A DNA stretch of 46,201 bases from JBFHIZ01 sp041596215 (GTDB lineage Bacteria > Bacillota > Clostridia > Lachnospirales > Lachnospiraceae): NCBI GenBank assembly GCA_041596215.1, contig JBFHIZ010000018.1, positions 1-46,201 of the forward strand. Direction: 5' to 3'. Position 1 is the first letter of the stretch. Each line of letters begins with the position of its first letter. The position numbers and the translations under genes are program-made. Shown piece after piece: positions 25,524-33,273 of this stretch. Below the pieces are notes generated by a model that saw only the letters and a list, made by a program, of their open reading frames with translations, searched no databases and was not told the DNA's origin.

Positions 25524-26258
25524 TTATTTCATATACCATTTGCAAAGATGATTTTCCAGAAAATCAATCAGAGCAAACATAAATCCTCCCAAAAGACTAA
25601 TTACCACAATTCCAGCAAACATACTTACATAATCAATTCGCACCCAACTATCCATAATGTAAAATCCCAATCCATATTTTGTTGCATAATTTTCTGCAAA
25701 GAATAATACCGAAATACTCGTTCCAATACTAAGTCTTAAGGAGGTAAACAAACTGGGAATCATAGCTGGAAAAATCACATGATAATATATCTGTGATTTA
25801 CTCGCTCCTAAGGATTGAATGGATGTGAAATAAGATTCATTGATCTTTTTTACATGGTCATGAATGGTTACTACAATCTGAAAAAACAAAATCAAAGAAA
25901 CTAATGCGATTTTAGAAGCATCTCCGATTCCTAAAAGCAACATTAATAATGGTAAAAATGAAATTTTAGGAATTGGATATAATGTATAAAATATTGGTGT
26001 TAAATAATTATCTAATATGCGTACCCTTGCAGTCAAAACACCAAAAACACTCCCCAAGATAATGGTAATCATTATGGAAATTAAAATACGATATAAACTT
26101 GCAAGTAAATGAATAAACAAAATCTTCCCATGTTCTGCAATATATATTGCTACGGTAAATGGGGAAGGCATAAAGTTTTTATTTATTAAAAAACTTATCA
26201 TACCCCAACCAATCAATATAATAACCAATCCATATAAATATCGATGTTTCATACTCAT
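25524..26258 (-). CDS. ABC transporter permease (SsuC/ThiX/TauC type)
   Basis: A 244-residue permease with about six membrane helices. The coupling loop to the ATPase is visible as YFTSIQSLGASKSQIYYHVI followed by FPAMIPSLFTSLR (about residues 145-178). Other family marks are LYRILISIMITIILGSVFGV and YPIPKISFLPLLMLLLGIGD. Members import nitrate, sulfonates, taurine or pyrimidine precursors. Its ATG overlaps the stop of the ATPase gene (ATGA), so it is translationally coupled. It is the last gene of the operon starting at ubiD; the matching binding protein is encoded divergently at the other end. The substrate is inferred to be an aromatic or quinone-related precursor. Confidence 0.85.
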   Translation of the reverse strand: MSMKHRYLYGLVIILIGWGMISFLINKNFMPSPFTVAIYIAEHGKILFIHLLASLYRILISIMITIILGSVFGVLTARVRILDNYLTPIFYTLYPIPKISFLPLLMLLLGIGDASKIALVSLILFFQIVVTIHDHVKKINESYFTSIQSLGASKSQIYYHVIFPAMIPSLFTSLRLSIGTSISVLFFAENYATKYGLGFYIMDSWVRIDYVSMFAGIVVISLLGGFMFALIDFLENHLCKWYMK

Positions 26259-26998
26259 ATGTTCTCACTTTCCTTCATTAATACTTCACGGATTTGTAAA
26301 CAGGTATCAAAAAACTCTTGTTGTTTTCTTATTTGCTGCATTCCAAAACAAGGATTCTTAATCCTAGCTTTGATCTCACCTTGTTTCGTCATTACTAAAA
26401 TCGTTTCTCCTAATATTACCGCTTCTTCTATGGCATGTGTCACAAGAATACTTCCCACCTTCGTTTCTTGAAACATTTGTAACATATCATCCTGTATTTC
26501 TTCTCTTGTAATGGCATCTAACGCAGATAACGGCTCATCAAGCAATAACAAATCCGGTTGTATCAGCCATGCTCTTGTAAGTGCAACTCTTTGCTTCTGC
26601 CCACCACTTAACGTATCTGGATAATCTTTCATACAATTTTGAATCCCTAATCTCTCGGCAAGTTTCATCACTTTTTTCATTGTGTCTTTGGTCATCATAT
26701 GGTTTAATACCAAAGGAAGTACGATATTTTCCTCTACCGTTTTCCATGGAAACAAACCATATTCTTGTAAAACCAGATTATATATAATCTTATCCTTCAC
26801 CCATTTTTCACCGGTTTGTATTGCTGTTTTAGGTAACAAATCTGCAATTGCTAGTAATAGAGATGTTTTTCCGCATCCAGATGGACCAAGAATTGCATAG
26901 GATTGTTTCTGCTCAAACAACATTGAAACCTCATGAATTGCATTTCTATTCGGATAAGTAACGGAATACTTATTAAATTCTACTAATTTCTCATTCAT
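26255..26998 (-). CDS. ABC transporter ATP-binding protein (SsuB/ThiZ type)
   Basis: A 247-residue ATPase. Walker A is GPSGCGKTSLLLAIAD, the Q-loop is LVLQEYGLFPWKTVEENI (the EYGLFPW form is typical of the nitrate/sulfonate/taurine group), the signature is LSGGQKQRVALTRAW, Walker B is LLLLDEPLSALDAITRE and the switch histidine is in ILVTHAIEEAV. The start at ATG 26998 is preceded by GGGAAGG and overlaps the last codons of ubiX; a longer reading from 27019 has no ribosome site. It powers the downstream permease. Overlaps on both sides tie it tightly to the ubiX and permease genes. Confidence 0.87.
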   Translation of the reverse strand: MNEKLVEFNKYSVTYPNRNAIHEVSMLFEQKQSYAILGPSGCGKTSLLLAIADLLPKTAIQTGEKWVKDKIIYNLVLQEYGLFPWKTVEENIVLPLVLNHMMTKDTMKKVMKLAERLGIQNCMKDYPDTLSGGQKQRVALTRAWLIQPDLLLLDEPLSALDAITREEIQDDMLQMFQETKVGSILVTHAIEEAVILGETILVMTKQGEIKARIKNPCFGMQQIRKQQEFFDTCLQIREVLMKESENI

Positions 26999-27587
26999 AA
27001 GTACCTTCCCATCTTTCATGTAAGGAATTAGAAACGCCTAATACCTCCAGCATTCTACCTACACTTAAATTGATACTATGTATAAGAGAAGTCGGTTTTG
27101 CATAAAATGCAGGTACGGGTGGCATAAGAATTCCACCCGCATTACTTACTTCCAACATATTTTTTAAATGAATAGAAGATAATGGTGTTTCTCTTACTAC
27201 TAATAATAATTTTCTTCTTTCTTTTAATGCGACATCTGCCGTTCTTGTGATTAAATTATCTGCAATTCCATTTGCAATTTTTCCTAATGTGCCCATACTA
27301 CAAGGTATTACGATCGTCGCATCCATTTTTACTGAACCACTGGCAATAGGAGCAAATAAATTATTATTATCATATACCCTAAACTTGCTTCCATTTTCTT
27401 TTGCAAGAGCATAATATTGTTCTATTCCCTTACTATACGGTTTATTTAATTCATAGGTATATACTTTTTCCCCTTGTTCGGAGGCTATCAAATACACTTC
27501 ATGTTTTTGTTTTAAAAGTTCTTGTATCAAACATTCTGCAAATACACTTCCACTTGCTCCTGTTAAACTAACCACATATTTCCCCAT
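26991..27587 (-). CDS. ubiX: UbiX-type flavin prenyltransferase
   Basis: A 198-residue enzyme that attaches dimethylallyl to FMN, making the prenyl-FMN cofactor required by UbiD decarboxylases. The FMN phosphate loop is LTGASGS at the N terminus. The strongly conserved block PCSMGTLGKIANGIADNLIT (about residues 96-115) is followed by RTADVALKERRKLLLVVRET, then PLSSIHLKNML and MPPVPAFYAKP. An upstream TTG is in frame, but AAAGGA seven bases before ATG 27587 favours the latter. Its position between ubiA and an ABC ATPase gene, and the ubiD two genes upstream, supports joint function. In futalosine-type menaquinone synthesis this role is MqnM. Confidence 0.92.
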   Translation of the reverse strand: MGKYVVSLTGASGSVFAECLIQELLKQKHEVYLIASEQGEKVYTYELNKPYSKGIEQYYALAKENGSKFRVYDNNNLFAPIASGSVKMDATIVIPCSMGTLGKIANGIADNLITRTADVALKERRKLLLVVRETPLSSIHLKNMLEVSNAGGILMPPVPAFYAKPTSLIHSINLSVGRMLEVLGVSNSLHERWEGTYE

Positions 27588-27601
27588 ATCCAATTCCTTT
27601 C

Positions 27602-28477
27602 TTAAAAAAAGAACACATCAACTACTGTAACAAATAATAACAACACGGATATTATTTGATTAATATGATACGAAGCAAAATTCATCTTTTTGGCATTTTT
27701 AGGTTCTACAAGATAGTGTTCTACCTTTAAAAGAATGGTAGCAATTACAACACCTGACAGATAAATCATACTAAGATTGGTTAAAAAATATAAACTTATC
27801 ATAAACGCAACCATACAAGCATGCAATCCTCTTGCAATCCAAAGTGATAATGAAAGACCAAAACGAGCTGGAATGGAAAATAAATGTTCTGCTCGATCAA
27901 ATTCAATATCCTGTGTTCCATAGATGATATCAAATCCAGCAACCCATAAAGTGACAATCGCTGCGTATACAATCGGAACCAATTCAAATTTGCCTCTTAC
28001 CGCAAGCCATGCACCAACGGGAGCTCCTGCACAGGTTACTCCTAATACTATATGGCAAATCCAAGTAAACCGTTTGGTGTAAGAATATAGTGTGAAAAGA
28101 AATAATGCAACAGGTGATAAAAGCAAACATATTGTGTTTATCATTCCTGCCGCTACTACAAAGATTACATAGCAAACAATTGTAAGAATTAGCGCCTCTT
28201 TCTTTTTCACCTCTCCTTTTGGAATATGCCTGGTACTTGTTCTTGGATTTTTTTTATCAATTTCTGCATCCGCATAACGATTGAACGCATTTGCACCATT
28301 TCTGCCAGCTACCAGTGCTACAAGAATCCAAATTATCGTATTCCACGGTGGCAATCCATCTGCGGCAACAAACATAGCCATTAGTGCAAAGGGTAATGAA
28401 AACAAGGTATGTGAAAACATAACCAATTCGCCATATTTTTTTATTTTTTGTTTCAATTTATTCCTTGTTAAATCCAT
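27602..28477 (-). CDS. ubiA: UbiA-family prenyltransferase (MqnP-like)
   Basis: A 291-residue protein with eight or nine membrane helices that joins a polyprenyl chain to an aromatic acid. The first Asp-rich, Mg2+-diphosphate site reads NAFNRYADAEIDKKNPRT (about residues 63-80), followed by the RHIPKG element. The second reads GFDIIYGTQDIEFDR (about 180-194). This form, with NAFNR and NPRT, fits the 4-hydroxybenzoate/MqnP branch rather than MenA. The ATG lies inside the end of ubiD (20-base overlap, GGGAAGAG upstream), so translation is coupled. The product would be the substrate of the UbiD decarboxylase. No polyprenyl diphosphate synthase or methyltransferase is seen in the window. Confidence 0.9.
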   Translation of the reverse strand: MDLTRNKLKQKIKKYGELVMFSHTLFSLPFALMAMFVAADGLPPWNTIIWILVALVAGRNGANAFNRYADAEIDKKNPRTSTRHIPKGEVKKKEALILTIVCYVIFVVAAGMINTICLLLSPVALFLFTLYSYTKRFTWICHIVLGVTCAGAPVGAWLAVRGKFELVPIVYAAIVTLWVAGFDIIYGTQDIEFDRAEHLFSIPARFGLSLSLWIARGLHACMVAFMISLYFLTNLSMIYLSGVVIATILLKVEHYLVEPKNAKKMNFASYHINQIISVLLLFVTVVDVFFF

Positions 28478-30209
28478 ACTCTTCCCACTTCCTACTTACC
28501 ATTTTTTTCATTTCTTCACTCATAATAATATCATCTGGCCATGGCCTCGTTAATCCATCCTCCACGCCTTTTTTGGTTGCATCAATTCCTATAAATAATG
28601 TATGGTCTTTTCGTTCTTTAATAATAAGATCACGAATTGGATCAATGTTATTAAAAATCTTCCAAGAAATCTGGGACCAATTATTTTCATCTACCATTTT
28701 GTCAACTAAAATAATTACATGTTTTCCATTCTCATCCTTTGCACATGATTCTAAATAGGAACGTGTTTTCTTTCCATCCTCTTTTATAAATTGTTTCACT
28801 TCGATTTCATGATGAAATATCTCTTCTATCTGATTCTTATCTAAAAATGTCCTCCCTGATAGTTCATTTTTAAGTTTTTGCGTCGCATCAATACCCATTC
28901 GATACCCTTGAAATGCAAGATTAGAAGCATGATCGAGTGCATCTAAAGGTCCTTCCGACAACACAATATGAGATGGATGATTTACTTGTTTCATAATTGT
29001 CATAAGTACTTCTTGGTAATCATGAACATTGACCGTTTCCTCCACAATTATAAGCATTTTTGTATACATCATTTGTCCAATTCCCCAAAGACTATTCATG
29101 ATTTTTTTACCATGAAGTGGAAATTTTTTCTTAATCGATACAATTACACAATTATGAAACACCCCTTCTAATGGAAAATCCATATCTATAATTTCTGGAA
29201 CTTGAAATTTTAATAGTGGTAAAAAAATACGTTCCGTTGCTTTTCCAAGGTAACAATCTTCCATGGGTGGTTGTCCAACAATTGTTGTTGGATATACTGG
29301 ATTCTTTTTTCTTGTTATCTTATCAATATGAAAAACAGGATACTCATCTGCCAAAGAATAATATCCCGTATGATCTCCAAAGGGACCTTCTACACGCAAT
29401 TCATCCAAATCCACATATCCCTCTAACACAAATTCCGCATCTGCAGGAACTTTAATTTCGTTGGTAATGGATCGTACCATTTTCATTGGTCTCTTTCTTA
29501 AATAACCAGCAAAAATCATTTCATCAATCATTTTAGGAAGTGGTGCTGTTGCTGCATAAATAACCGTAGGATCACAACCCAGAGCTACCGATACAGGCAT
29601 TTTTCTCCCTAACTTACGATATTTATCATAAATTGCTCGCCCATCCTTATGCAAATGCCAATGCATACCAGTTGTTTGTTTATCATAAACTTGCAAGCGA
29701 TACATTCCCACATTTTGTTGCCCTGTTTCAGGATCTTTTGTAAAAACTAAAGGAAGAGTGAGGTACTTTCCACCATCCTGCGGCCAACATTTAATAATTG
29801 GTAATTGCTCCAAATCTGGTTCTTCAATAACCTCTTGGCAAGCTGCTTTTCGAACAGTTCTTGGAAAAATAAATAGCAAAGGTGCAAACTTTGGAATTGC
29901 TTTAATTTTTCCCATCCAAGTTGCATAAGATGATAAATTAAAATAAGATCCAATCTTTGTTCCGATTTCATCCAAGTTTTTAACTCCGAATGCTAAATTT
30001 AATCGTTCATAAGTCCCCATACCATTAATTAGCAAAGGATATTTTGACCCCTTTACATTTGTAAATAGCAATGCTTTTCCATACTTTTTAGATACGCGAT
30101 CGGTAATTTCTGTAATTTCCAAATCCGGACTTACTTCTGTCTCAATAACCTGTAACATTTCCTGTTTCTTTAATGCATCTATATATTTCATTAAATCTTT
30201 ATATGCCAT
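28458..30209 (-). CDS. ubiD: UbiD-family prenyl-FMN decarboxylase (MqnL-like)
   Basis: A 583-residue soluble enzyme, decarboxylating an aromatic acid with prenyl-FMN. N-terminal EVSPDLEITEITDRVSKKYG and GKALLFTNVKGSKYPLLING are typical of the menaquinone-type UbiD group. The cofactor region reads LTLPLVFTKDPETGQQNVGM then YRLQVYDKQTTGMHWHLHKD, and the active-site signature is EGPFGDHTGYYS (about residues 277-288). KATERIFLPLL and SEGPLDALDHAS follow. Length and motifs fit MqnL rather than the shorter archaeal anhydromevalonate-phosphate decarboxylases. AGGAGG precedes the ATG. It is first in the operon ubiD-ubiA-ubiX-ABC ATPase-permease, from a TTGTCA-17-TAGAAT promoter. Confidence 0.92.
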   Translation of the reverse strand: MAYKDLMKYIDALKKQEMLQVIETEVSPDLEITEITDRVSKKYGKALLFTNVKGSKYPLLINGMGTYERLNLAFGVKNLDEIGTKIGSYFNLSSYATWMGKIKAIPKFAPLLFIFPRTVRKAACQEVIEEPDLEQLPIIKCWPQDGGKYLTLPLVFTKDPETGQQNVGMYRLQVYDKQTTGMHWHLHKDGRAIYDKYRKLGRKMPVSVALGCDPTVIYAATAPLPKMIDEMIFAGYLRKRPMKMVRSITNEIKVPADAEFVLEGYVDLDELRVEGPFGDHTGYYSLADEYPVFHIDKITRKKNPVYPTTIVGQPPMEDCYLGKATERIFLPLLKFQVPEIIDMDFPLEGVFHNCVIVSIKKKFPLHGKKIMNSLWGIGQMMYTKMLIIVEETVNVHDYQEVLMTIMKQVNHPSHIVLSEGPLDALDHASNLAFQGYRMGIDATQKLKNELSGRTFLDKNQIEEIFHHEIEVKQFIKEDGKKTRSYLESCAKDENGKHVIILVDKMVDENNWSQISWKIFNNIDPIRDLIIKERKDHTLFIGIDATKKGVEDGLTRPWPDDIIMSEEMKKMVSRKWEEYGFNKE

Positions 30210-30235
30210 ATTTCCTCCTACTTTAAACTACGAAT

Positions 30236-30264
30236 ATTCTATCATGTGATTGAAAGAATGACAA
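30236..30264 (-). promoter_or_regulatory. Promoter of the ubiDAX-ABC operon
   Basis: On the minus strand TTGTCA (30259-30264) and TAGAAT (30236-30241) are 17 bp apart. The -35 box lies only 6 bp from the -35 box of the divergent binding-protein promoter, so the two probably share control. Confidence 0.65.
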
Positions 30265-30270
30265 ATATAG

Positions 30271-30298
30271 TTGTAATAATATATTTTTATGTTACACT
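30271..30298 (+). promoter_or_regulatory. Promoter of the substrate-binding lipoprotein gene
   Basis: TTGTAA (30271-30276), then 16 bp, then TACACT (30293-30298) preceded by TG in the extended -10 position. Confidence 0.5.
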
Positions 30299-30330
30299 AT
30301 ATCTTTGTAAAAATACTTAGGAGGAATTAT

Positions 30331-31272
30331 ATGAAAAAATTAACATATTTAATTACTTTATTATTAATTACAGTTTTACTAGCAAGCTGTGGGAAACAAA
30401 ATACATCTCAAGTAAATGACTCTCTTTCCATCGGAGTTATGCCTGATATGGGTGCTATCCCTTTTGTCATTGCATATGAAAATGGATATTACAGTGAACT
30501 TGGATTAGATATGGATATTCAAGTTTTTAAAAGTTCACAAGATCGAGATACCGCATTACAAACTGGTAATCTTGATGGTGCAATGGCTGATTTTCTAACA
30601 ATTTTCTTTTTTAAACAATCCGATTTTGATGTACAAATCACATCCGATACTTATGGAAATTATATTATGGTTACTTCCCCTACCATAACTGCAGAGGAAA
30701 TGAAGCAACTCGATTCCATTTCTATTGGTATGTCTTCAAATACCGTTATTGATTTTACAACGGAAATGATTGCAAGCGAAGAGCTTTTCTCTAACCAACT
30801 TGAAAAAGTGGCAATTCCTCAAATGCCAGTTCGACTAGAAATGCTTCAATCAGGAGCTCTAAATGGAGCAACCTTTCCGGACCCACTTGCAACCACAGCT
30901 ATCTTAAATGGCGGTGAAAAAGTAAGTGATACTGAAAGTTTTGATCTTTATCCAGCTATTTTTATGATGAATCAATCTGTAATTGATGAGCAAAAAGATG
31001 CAGTGACGGCGATGTATATAGCATATAATAAAGCAGTTGCATATCTAAATGAAACGGACCCTTCTGATTACTATACTGTTTTAGTTGATGTGCTTGGTTT
31101 TTCAGAAGAAATGGAAGAATCTATTAAAATACCAACCTATGTACCTATACAAGCTGCTGATGAACATACTTTTCAAATCACACAAGAATGGATGCTAGAT
31201 AATAATTTAATCACAGATACCTATGATTATAACTCCCTTTATAATAATGAATTTTTAAAAGACTTAGATTGA
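30331..31272 (+). CDS. ABC transporter substrate-binding lipoprotein (NMT1/THI5-like)
   Basis: A 313-residue lipoprotein: signal peptide with lipobox LLASC (Cys about residue 20), then an SBP fold of the nitrate/sulfonate/taurine/THI5 class. Segments SLSIGVMPDMGAIPFVIAYE and NGYYSELGLDMDIQVFKSSQ form the first lobe; DTALQTGNLDGAMADFLT and SISIGMSSNTVIDF are the usual ligand-contact and hinge blocks. AGGAGG before ATG 30331 sets the start. It is divergent from, and closely spaced to, the ubiDAX-permease operon, which encodes an ATPase and permease of the same class but no binding protein, so it very likely completes that transporter. The ligand is unknown. A strong terminator follows. Confidence 0.87.
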   Translation: MKKLTYLITLLLITVLLASCGKQNTSQVNDSLSIGVMPDMGAIPFVIAYENGYYSELGLDMDIQVFKSSQDRDTALQTGNLDGAMADFLTIFFFKQSDFDVQITSDTYGNYIMVTSPTITAEEMKQLDSISIGMSSNTVIDFTTEMIASEELFSNQLEKVAIPQMPVRLEMLQSGALNGATFPDPLATTAILNGGEKVSDTESFDLYPAIFMMNQSVIDEQKDAVTAMYIAYNKAVAYLNETDPSDYYTVLVDVLGFSEEMEESIKIPTYVPIQAADEHTFQITQEWMLDNNLITDTYDYNSLYNNEFLKDLD

Positions 31273-31302
31273 TTCTTTCTATATTTAATATTTTTTCAAT
31301 TT

Positions 31303-31344
31303 AAAAAAGCAATCTCAATATTATTTTTTTGAGATTGCTTTTTT
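31303..31344 (+). terminator. Terminator after the binding-protein gene
   Basis: AAAAAAGCAATCTCAA pairs perfectly with TTGAGATTGCTTTTTT across a 10-nt loop. Confidence 0.9.
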
Positions 31345-31357
31345 TATCATATACTGG

Positions 31358-31386
31358 TTGTAATTCAATCTATCTCGACTTATACT
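31358..31386 (+). promoter_or_regulatory. Promoter of the aconitase X-enoate reductase operon
   Basis: TTGTAA (31358-31363) and TATACT (31381-31386) are 17 bp apart. The predicted transcript start is near 31393, giving a leader of about 145 nt. The inverted repeat ACTTATA-CTTAT-TATAAGT (31378-31396) overlies the -10 box and start site, the position of a repressor operator. Confidence 0.6.
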
Positions 31387-31393
31387 TATTATA

Positions 31394-31503
31394 AGTGAAT
31401 TCTCTTCACTTTTTCTTTACAATATATTGTTTGTGAATTAACAAACAACATCTACTGCATGAAATCAATGTAGTGCACTACCCTGTTTCGTAAGAAAACG
31501 AAA
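31394..31503 (+). promoter_or_regulatory. Leader with four successive inverted repeats before aconitase X
   Basis: The leader contains AGTGAA-TTCTC-TTCACT (31394-31410), TTGTTTGT-GAATTA-ACAAACAA (31427-31448), the 12-bp palindrome GTAGTGCACTAC (31470-31481) and TTTCG-N8-CGAAA (31486-31503). No known riboswitch core was recognised. It may be a regulatory RNA, a multi-site operator, or both. Confidence 0.5.
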
Positions 31504-31537
31504 TACAAATACCCTGAATAAAAAGGAGAAATGAAAA

Positions 31538-32809
31538 ATGATTCTTACAAAAGAACAACAAGCCCTGCTCGATGGTGAAAAAGGCGAAACCATGGCAAAA
31601 GTAATGAAAACATTAGTTATGTATGGCGATACTTTCGATGCAAAAAGAATGGTCCCAGTAACTAGTCAACATGGACATACGGTAATTAGTTTTGGTATTG
31701 GCGTTATGAAGCCTGTTTACGAACTTTATGAAAAGCTATTATCAGATGATGCGGTAAGCTTACAAACCTTCTCTGCCGACCCAAGACCTTTAGACAAAAA
31801 GGTCCCCTCTTCCTTTTTACAAGATGTCATCTTCAAATTTATGTATAGTCAACAAGAACGCTACGAAGAACAACTTACAAAATTTGGCATTATGGATAAA
31901 GACGCCTATACCTGTGCCTGCTATTTACCAGAAGTTGGGAACACACCAAAACGAGGAGATATTCTCTCTTGGGCAGAATCTTCTGCTGTGGTTTATGCCA
32001 ATAGTGTTCTCGGAGCAAAATGCAATCGCAATTCTGGCATTATTGAAATGATAGGCTCTATTGCGGGATTTGTTCCTGAATTTGGATTTTTGACCGATGA
32101 AGGACGAAAAGCAGACTGGATTATTGAAATAAAAACGACAAAAATGCCGGAGGCTCAACTTTTAGGTTCTGCTATTGGAATGAAAGTTCTTGAAAAAGTA
32201 CCTTATATTAAAGGTCTTGATAAATGGATTGGCACGGAAATCAATGATAGAACTAGTGCTTATTTAAAAGATTTTGGTGCTGCAACTGCATCTAATGGTT
32301 CGGTAGGCCTTTATCATATTGAAAACCTAACTCCAGAAGCCGTTGATTACGGTGAAAAATTAGTTTCTGAAAATGCTTCTGTATATGTTATTGATGATGC
32401 AGAATTAGAACGCGTTAAAAATAATTATCCATGTATTTGGAAAGACCTTGACGCAAAGCCAAAACTTTGCTTTATGGGATGCCCACACATGACACTTGAA
32501 CAACTTAAAGACTGGACTACCCGCGTTGAAGAAAATTTAAAAGCTGCTGGAAACAAAAAAGTACAAATTCCAACTGTTTTCACATCTGCCCCTGCTGTAA
32601 TTCGAGAATTTAAGGAAACCGAATATGCTGCAAAATTAGAAGCAACAGGTGTTATTCTCAGTTATATCTGTCCACTTATGTATATGAACAATCCACTTTC
32701 GAAGAAAATGCCAGTCATTACCTCTTCCAACAAGTTACGTACTTATACAAGTGCTCGATTCTATTTAGATGATGAAATTTTAGAAATGATTACGAAAGGA
32801 GTAAAATAA
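31538..32809 (+). CDS. Aconitase X large (catalytic) subunit, DUF521
   Basis: A 423-residue subunit of an aconitase X dehydratase. The core motif CACYLPEVGNTPKRGD leads into LSWAESSAVVYANSVLGAKC then NRNSG (about residues 127-168), the clearest AcnX signature; GCPHMTLEQLKDW (about 309-321) and SYICPLMYMNNPL near the end complete it. Conserved cysteines should hold an FeS cluster. Known AcnX enzymes dehydrate cis-3-hydroxy-L-proline or, in archaea, phosphomevalonate; this substrate is unknown. AAAAGGAG nine bases upstream supports the ATG; another ATG at 31531 is out of frame. The small subunit starts one base after its stop, and an enoate reductase follows, suggesting elimination of water followed by reduction of the new double bond. 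Confidence 0.9.
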   Translation: MILTKEQQALLDGEKGETMAKVMKTLVMYGDTFDAKRMVPVTSQHGHTVISFGIGVMKPVYELYEKLLSDDAVSLQTFSADPRPLDKKVPSSFLQDVIFKFMYSQQERYEEQLTKFGIMDKDAYTCACYLPEVGNTPKRGDILSWAESSAVVYANSVLGAKCNRNSGIIEMIGSIAGFVPEFGFLTDEGRKADWIIEIKTTKMPEAQLLGSAIGMKVLEKVPYIKGLDKWIGTEINDRTSAYLKDFGAATASNGSVGLYHIENLTPEAVDYGEKLVSENASVYVIDDAELERVKNNYPCIWKDLDAKPKLCFMGCPHMTLEQLKDWTTRVEENLKAAGNKKVQIPTVFTSAPAVIREFKETEYAAKLEATGVILSYICPLMYMNNPLSKKMPVITSSNKLRTYTSARFYLDDEILEMITKGVK

Positions 32810-32810
32810 T

Positions 32811-33254
32811 ATGGCAAAGGTATTTAAGGGACGCGTTATCGCTCCCGGTACGACAAAAGCAGAAGCATTAGTTTCCCATAATGGATTCAACACCTTAGCA
32901 AGTTATCAATCTGCATTAATGTTTGGTGACAAGCAAGTCAAGTGTGGTGACCAAAATAATAATGACATTTATAAAAAATCAATGATTGATAAAGCACTTT
33001 GTCTTCCAGAAACCATCGGTTCTACAACAGGTGGTATGGTACTTTACGCAGCTTGTGCTCTTGGTAAACAACCTGCTTGTATGCTTTTTTCAAAACCAAT
33101 TGATTCGCTTGCTGCATCTGGTGCAATCCTTGCAGCAAATTGGACGGAAGCAAACATGCCTGTTATCGACAGTCTTGGGGAAGAATTTTTAAGTTTTGTT
33201 AACGATGGCATGACTATTACTGTTGCACTTGATGGTACCGTAACGGTTGCATAA
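32811..33254 (+). CDS. Aconitase X small (swivel) subunit, DUF126
   Basis: A 147-residue subunit forming the swivelling domain that closes over the active site of the large subunit. Family blocks are FKGRVIAPGTTKAEALVSHN at the N terminus, CLPETIGSTTGGMVLYAACA (about residues 64-83, where related proteins have a GSS/GST serine loop), and ACMLFSKPIDSLAASGAI then MPVID. In some bacteria the two parts are fused into one chain; here they are separate, as in archaea. One base separates it from the large subunit, with GAAAGGAG overlapping the end of that gene, so production is coupled. Confidence 0.88.
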   Translation: MAKVFKGRVIAPGTTKAEALVSHNGFNTLASYQSALMFGDKQVKCGDQNNNDIYKKSMIDKALCLPETIGSTTGGMVLYAACALGKQPACMLFSKPIDSLAASGAILAANWTEANMPVIDSLGEEFLSFVNDGMTITVALDGTVTVA

Positions 33255-33273
33255 AATAAAAAGGAGCGTGAAC

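Noticed and set aside
31427..31448. Rex redox-regulator site before aconitase X
   Set aside because: TTGTTTGT-GAATTA-ACAAACAA shares TTGT/ACAA ends with Rex sites but not the clostridial TTGTTAA-N4-TTAACAA core and spacing. Recorded only as a dyad.
28458..33254. An archaeal-type mevalonate branch (phosphomevalonate dehydratase from aconitase X plus a UbiD-type anhydromevalonate-phosphate decarboxylase and UbiX)
   Set aside because: The UbiD has the length and motifs of the menaquinone group and is operonic with a UbiA prenyltransferase. The aconitase X genes are in a separate unit with an enoate reductase. No mevalonate enzymes are seen. Kept only as an alternative to exclude by phylogeny.
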